Source of the DNA: Caldimonas mangrovi
Lineage (GTDB): Bacteria > Pseudomonadota > Gammaproteobacteria > Burkholderiales > Burkholderiaceae_C
Assembly (NCBI RefSeq): GCF_023721835.1
Contig: NZ_JAMKFE010000011.1
Coordinates: 62,001 to 126,000, forward strand
Length of the DNA stretch: 64,000 nt
Direction: 5' to 3'
Shown here in pieces: positions 60,408 to 64,000 of the stretch. A model generated the notes under the pieces. The model made no database searches, was not told the DNA's origin, and saw only the letters and a list, made by a program, of their open reading frames with translations. Within the stretch, counting starts at the first letter, position 1. Every line of letters starts with the position of its first letter. Both the position numbers and the translations under genes were made by a program.

Positions 60408-63400
60408 CACCAGCACCCGCTCGATGCCGCCGTCGTTCGCCTTCGCGACGTACTGCGGCATCCAGTTTTCGCCGAGGATCTTGCGTGCCATCTCGACCAC
60501 GATGTAGTCGGCCTCGAGCAGGCCGTTGTCCAGGTCGTTGCCGTAGCGGCTCAGGCCTTGCAGGCAGCTCGGGCAGGACGTGAGGATCTTCACGTTGCCC
60601 TGCTCGGGCACCGCGCCGGCCGCGCGCAGCGCCGCTTCGCCTTTGCGCAGTTCTTCTTCCTTGCGGAAGCGCACCTGGGTCGAGATGTCGGGCCGCGTGA
60701 CGCCCAGCGTGCCCGACTCGCCGCAGCAACGCTCGTTCTTGAGCACCTGCTCACCGACCAGCGCCTTGACGGTCTTCATCGGATCCTGCTGCTTCATCGG
60801 GCTGTGGCAGGGGTCGTGGTACAGGTACGCGCCTTTCGTGTCGAGCTTGATGCCCTTTTCGAGCAGGAATTCGTGGATGTCGATGATGCGGCAGCCGGGA
60901 AAGATCTTCTCGAACTCGTAACCCTGCAGCTGGTCGTAGCAGGTGCCGCAGCTGACCACCACGGTCTTGATGTCGAGGTAGTTCAGCGTGTTGGCGACAC
61001 GGTGGAACAGCACCCGGTTGTCGGTGATGATCTTCTCGGCCTTGTCGTACTGGCCGGAGCCGCGCTGCGGGTAGCCGCAGCACAGGTAGCCGGGCGGCAG
61101 CACGGTCTGCACGCCGGCATGCCACAGCATCGCCTGCGTCGCCAGCCCCACTTGGGAGAACAGGCGTTCCGAGCCGCAGCCGGGGAAGTAGAACACCGCC
61201 TCCGTGTCGCCACTGGTCGTCTTCGGGTTGCGGATGATCGGGACGTAGTTCTTGTCCTCGATGTCGAGCAGCGCGCGCGCCGTCTTCTTGGGAAGCCCGC
61301 CCGGCAGCTTCTTGTTGACGAAGTGGATCACCTGCTCCTTGACCGGAGCGGTACCTACCGTGGCGCGCGGCTTCGCCGTCTGCTTTTTCGCCAGCCCGCG
61401 CAGCAGGTCGTTCGCCATGCGCTGGGCCTTGAAGCCGATGTCGACCATCGCGGTGCGCGCCAGCTTGATGGTCTGCGGGTTGGTCGCGTTGAGCATCAGC
61501 ATCGCGGCCTTGTTGCCGGGGCGGAAGCTCTTCTTGCCCATCTTGCGCAGCAGGTTGCGCATGTTCATCGACACGTCGCCGAAGTCGATCTTCACCGGGC
61601 AGGGCGTGGCGCACTTGTGGCACACCGTGCAGTGGTCGCCGACGTCCTCGAACTCTTCCCAGTGCTTGATCGACACGCCGCGGCGCGTCTGTTCTTCATA
61701 AAGGAAGGCCTCGACCAGCAGCGACGTGGCAAGGATCTTGTTGCGCGGGCTGTACAGCAGGTTGGCGCGCGGCACGTGCGTCGCGCACACCGGCTTGCAC
61801 TTGCCGCAGCGCAGGCAGTCCTTGATCGAGTCCGAGATCGCGCCGATGTCCGACTGCTGCATGATGATCGACTCATGCCCCATCAGCCCGAAGCTCGGCG
61901 TGTAGGCGTTGGTCAGGTCGGCGTACATGCCGGGCTCGCGCATCAGCTTGCCCTTGTTGAAGCGGCCCTGCGGGTCGACCTTGTTCTTGTAGTCGGTGAA
62001 GTCGCGGATCTCGTCGTCGGTCAGGAACTCCAGCTTGGTGATGCCGATGCCATGCTCGCCCGAGATCACGCCGTCGAGGTTGCGCGCCAGCTTCATGATG
62101 CGGCCGACTGCTTCGTGGGCGGTCTGCAGCATTTCGTAGTTGTCGCTGTTGACCGGGATGTTGGTGTGCACGTTGCCGTCGCCGGCGTGCATGTGCAGCG
62201 CCACCCACACGCGGCCGCGCAGCACCTCCTTGTGGATGCGCTTGCACTCGTCGATGATGGGCAGGAAGGACGCGCCGGCGAAGATGCCTTGCAGCGCTTT
62301 CAGGATCTGGGTCTTCCACGAGGCGCGCAGGCTGTGGTCCTGCAGCTGGGCGAAGAAGCTGCGGCCCTCGGGCTGCGGCAGGTCGAGCTGCGTCATCCAG
62401 CGGTGCCACAGCTCGCGTGTGTCGCGGATCAACGCGATGGCCTGCTGCACACGGTCTTCGAGCAGCTCGGCGCTCGGGATCTCGTTGGCGTCGTCGGACT
62501 TGCCCAGCGGCAGGTGGCCGGCGGCGAAGAAGGCTTCCAGCGCGTCGAGCAGCTGCAGCTTGTTGCGCAGCGACAGCTCGATGTTGATGCGCTCGATGCC
62601 CTCGGTGTATTCGCCCATGCGCGGCAGCGGAATCACCACGTCTTCGTTGATCTTGAAGGCGTTGGTGTGCTTGGAGATCGCCGCGGTGCGCTTGCGGTCG
62701 AGCCAGAACTTCTTGCGGGCGTCGGGCGAGACCGCCACGAAACCCTCGCCGGCGCGGCCGTTGGCCAGGCGCACGACTTCCGAGGTGGCCCGGGCGACGG
62801 CGTCCGGGTCGTCGCCAACGATGTCGCCGATCAGCACCATCTTGGGCAGGGTGCCGCGCTTCGACTTGGTCGCGTAGCCGACGGCCTTGAGGTAGCGGTC
62901 GTCCAAATGCTCGAGGCCGGCCAGGACGGCACCACCGCGGCGTTGATCGGCGAACATGAAGTCCTTGATCTCGACGATGCTCGGCACCGCGTCCTTGGCG
63001 TTGCCGAAAAACTCCAGGCACACGGTTCGCACGTGCGCCGGCATGCGGTGCACGACCCAACGCGCCGACGTGATCAGGCCGTCGCAGCCTTCCTTCTGGA
63101 TGCCCGGCAGGCCGGCCAGGAACTTGTCGGTCACGTCCTTGCCGAGGCCTTCCTTGCGGAAGGTGCGGCCCGGAATGTCGAGGCGCTCGGTGCGGATCGG
63201 CGTCTTGCCGTCGGCCTGGAAGTAGCGCAGCTCGAAGCTCGCCACGTCGACGTCATGGATCTTGCCGAGGTTGTGGTTCAGGCGCACCACTTCCAGCCAC
63301 TGCGCGTCGGGCGTCACCATCCGCCAGGACGCGAGGTTGTCGAGCGCAGTGCCCCACAGCACCGCCTTCTTGCCACCGGCGTTCATCGCGATGTTGCCGC

Positions 63401-64000
63401 CGATGCACGAAGCCTCGGCCGAGGTCGGGTCGACCGCGAACACGTGCCCGCCGCGCTCGGCGGCGTCGGCCACGCGCTGCGTCACGACGCCGGCCTCGGT
63501 CCAGATCGTCGGCACCGGCTTGTCGAGGCCGGGCAGCGCGACGAACTCGACCTCGGTCATGGTCTCGAGTTTTTCGGTGTTGATGACCGCCGACTGCCAC
63601 ACCAGCGGCACGGCGCCGCCGGTGTAGCCGGTGCCGCCGCCGCGCGGAATGATGGTCAGCCCGAGCTCGATGCAGCCTTTCACCAGCGCGGCCATCTCGG
63701 CCTCGCTGTCGGGCGTCAGCACGACGAAGGGGTATTCGACCCGCCAGTCGGTCGCGTCGGTCACATGCGAGACGCGGCTGAGGCCATCGAACTTGATGTT
63801 GTCGCGCGCCGTGTGGCGGCCCAGCACCTTGACGGCACGGCGGCGCAGCTCGGCGACCTGGTCGAACTGCTCGGCAAACGCGCGCACCGCGCCGCGGGCT
63901 GCGGCCAACAGCTCGCCGACCAGCCCGTCGCGGGTCGAGTCGGTGCCGGGCGTGCGGCGGCGCTCGACCTCGTTGAGCCGGTGGTGCAGCGCGTCGATCA
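60405..64000 (-). CDS. FAD/FMN-binding oxidoreductase with Fe-S and CCG domains (DUF3683-type, 5' end missing)
   Basis: The last ~1198 codons of a large dehydrogenase; the frame runs through the right edge with no in-frame start after 63908 that fits homologues. Domain order: a PCMH-type FAD-binding domain ('[20 protein letters not shown]', '[20 protein letters not shown]'), an FAD-oxidase C-terminal domain ending near '[12 protein letters not shown]', two 4Fe-4S clusters ('[16 protein letters not shown]' and '[16 protein letters not shown]'), and two CCG domains ('[19 protein letters not shown]', '[17 protein letters not shown]'). This combination is that of D-lactate/glycolate-type dehydrogenases feeding electrons to the quinone pool. 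The exact substrate is not known. Its stop codon coincides with repeat copy 3. Confidence 0.92.
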   Translation of the reverse strand, partial: IDALHHRLNEVERRRTPGTDSTRDGLVGELLAAARGAVRAFAEQFDQVAELRRRAVKVLGRHTARDNIKFDGLSRVSHVTDATDWRVEYPFVVLTPDSEAEMAALVKGCIELGLTIIPRGGGTGYTGGAVPLVWQSAVINTEKLETMTEVEFVALPGLDKPVPTIWTEAGVVTQRVADAAERGGHVFAVDPTSAEASCIGGNIAMNAGGKKAVLWGTALDNLASWRMVTPDAQWLEVVRLNHNLGKIHDVDVASFELRYFQADGKTPIRTERLDIPGRTFRKEGLGKDVTDKFLAGLPGIQKEGCDGLITSARWVVHRMPAHVRTVCLEFFGNAKDAVPSIVEIKDFMFADQRRGGAVLAGLEHLDDRYLKAVGYATKSKRGTLPKMVLIGDIVGDDPDAVARATSEVVRLANGRAGEGFVAVSPDARKKFWLDRKRTAAISKHTNAFKINEDVVIPLPRMGEYTEGIERINIELSLRNKLQLLDALEAFFAAGHLPLGKSDDANEIPSAELLEDRVQQAIALIRDTRELWHRWMTQLDLPQPEGRSFFAQLQDHSLRASWKTQILKALQGIFAGASFLPIIDECKRIHKEVLRGRVWVALHMHAGDGNVHTNIPVNSDNYEMLQTAHEAVGRIMKLARNLDGVISGEHGIGITKLEFLTDDEIRDFTDYKNKVDPQGRFNKGKLMREPGMYADLTNAYTPSFGLMGHESIIMQQSDIGAISDSIKDCLRCGKCKPVCATHVPRANLLYSPRNKILATSLLVEAFLYEEQTRRGVSIKHWEEFEDVGDHCTVCHKCATPCPVKIDFGDVSMNMRNLLRKMGKKSFRPGNKAAMLMLNATNPQTIKLARTAMVDIGFKAQRMANDLLRGLAKKQTAKPRATVGTAPVKEQVIHFVNKKLPGGLPKKTARALLDIEDKNYVPIIRNPKTTSGDTEAVFYFPGCGSERLFSQVGLATQAMLWHAGVQTVLPPGYLCCGYPQRGSGQYDKAEKIITDNRVLFHRVANTLNYLDIKTVVVSCGTCYDQLQGYEFEKIFPGCRIIDIHEFLLEKGIKLDTKGAYLYHDPCHSPMKQQDPMKTVKALVGEQVLKNERCCGESGTLGVTRPDISTQVRFRKEEELRKGEAALRAAGAVPEQGNVKILTSCPSCLQGLSRYGNDLDNGLLEADYIVVEMARKILGENWMPQYVAKANDGGIERVLV

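Noticed and set aside
1-64000. Search by eye for tRNA, rRNA, CRISPR arrays, integrases or transposases
   Set aside because: None found; the short repeats seen do not have CRISPR spacing and no mobile-element protein motif occurs in the genes.

Overview
The window is a 64 kb piece of a GC-rich betaproteobacterial chromosome. The house-keeping gene order (FAD/FMN oxidoreductase, HIT, DUF971, ubiE, Tim44-like, ubiJ, ubiB, FmdB-like, DUF502, aspS, nudB, endonuclease/phosphatase, clsB) is one I know from Burkholderiales. A Rubrivivax/Leptothrix/Caldimonas-type member is my best guess; this rests on remembered synteny and protein style, not on a database search. No tRNA, rRNA, CRISPR array or transposase was seen.

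Left part (1-14957): the 3' end of an AsmA/DUF748-like gene; BLUF photoreceptor and folE; an ATP-dependent DNA ligase, an unknown protein and a ligase-associated exonuclease; clsB, an endonuclease/phosphatase and nudB; aspS, DUF502 and an FmdB-type zinc ribbon; a sodium:solute symporter facing the other way; then ubiB and ubiJ. Two adjacent copies of a dispersed ~85 bp repeat lie between the exonuclease and clsB; a third lies at 60.3 kb.

Centre (15.2-47.4 kb): a complete exopolysaccharide (EPS) locus of the Methylobacillus methanolan (eps) type, in four blocks. A plus-strand block carries the initiating phosphoglycosyltransferase, epsL-like outer-membrane protein, galE, manC, a Wzy-like polymerase and an acyltransferase. 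A minus-strand block carries three GT4 glycosyltransferases, a WecG/TagA-type transferase and ugd. Two adjacent plus-strand paralogues encode secreted GH39/PslG-like hydrolases. A long minus-strand block carries epsDEFG, exosortase xrtB, epsI, gmd, a GT14, fcl, a GT4, a GT2, a phosphoribosyltransferase/HAD fusion and a Wzx flippase. The sugar-nucleotide genes predict an acylated polymer with mannose, fucose, galactose and glucuronic acid, made by a Wzx/Wzy route and exported through EpsE/F/G. Sigma-54-like -24/-12 elements lie in front of the three EPS biosynthetic blocks.

Right part (47.6-64 kb): Tim44-like, ubiE and DUF971 continue the ubiquinone block that the EPS locus interrupts. Next come a two-partner secretion system (1612-residue TpsA, double FecR-domain protein, TpsB), a HIT protein, a divergent GT41-like glycosyltransferase that resembles the HMW1C idea of glycosylating a TPS adhesin, and a large FAD/Fe-S dehydrogenase running off the window. 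Overall, three surface modules (EPS, TPS adhesin, GT41) and a transporter appear to be slotted into one conserved house-keeping block.
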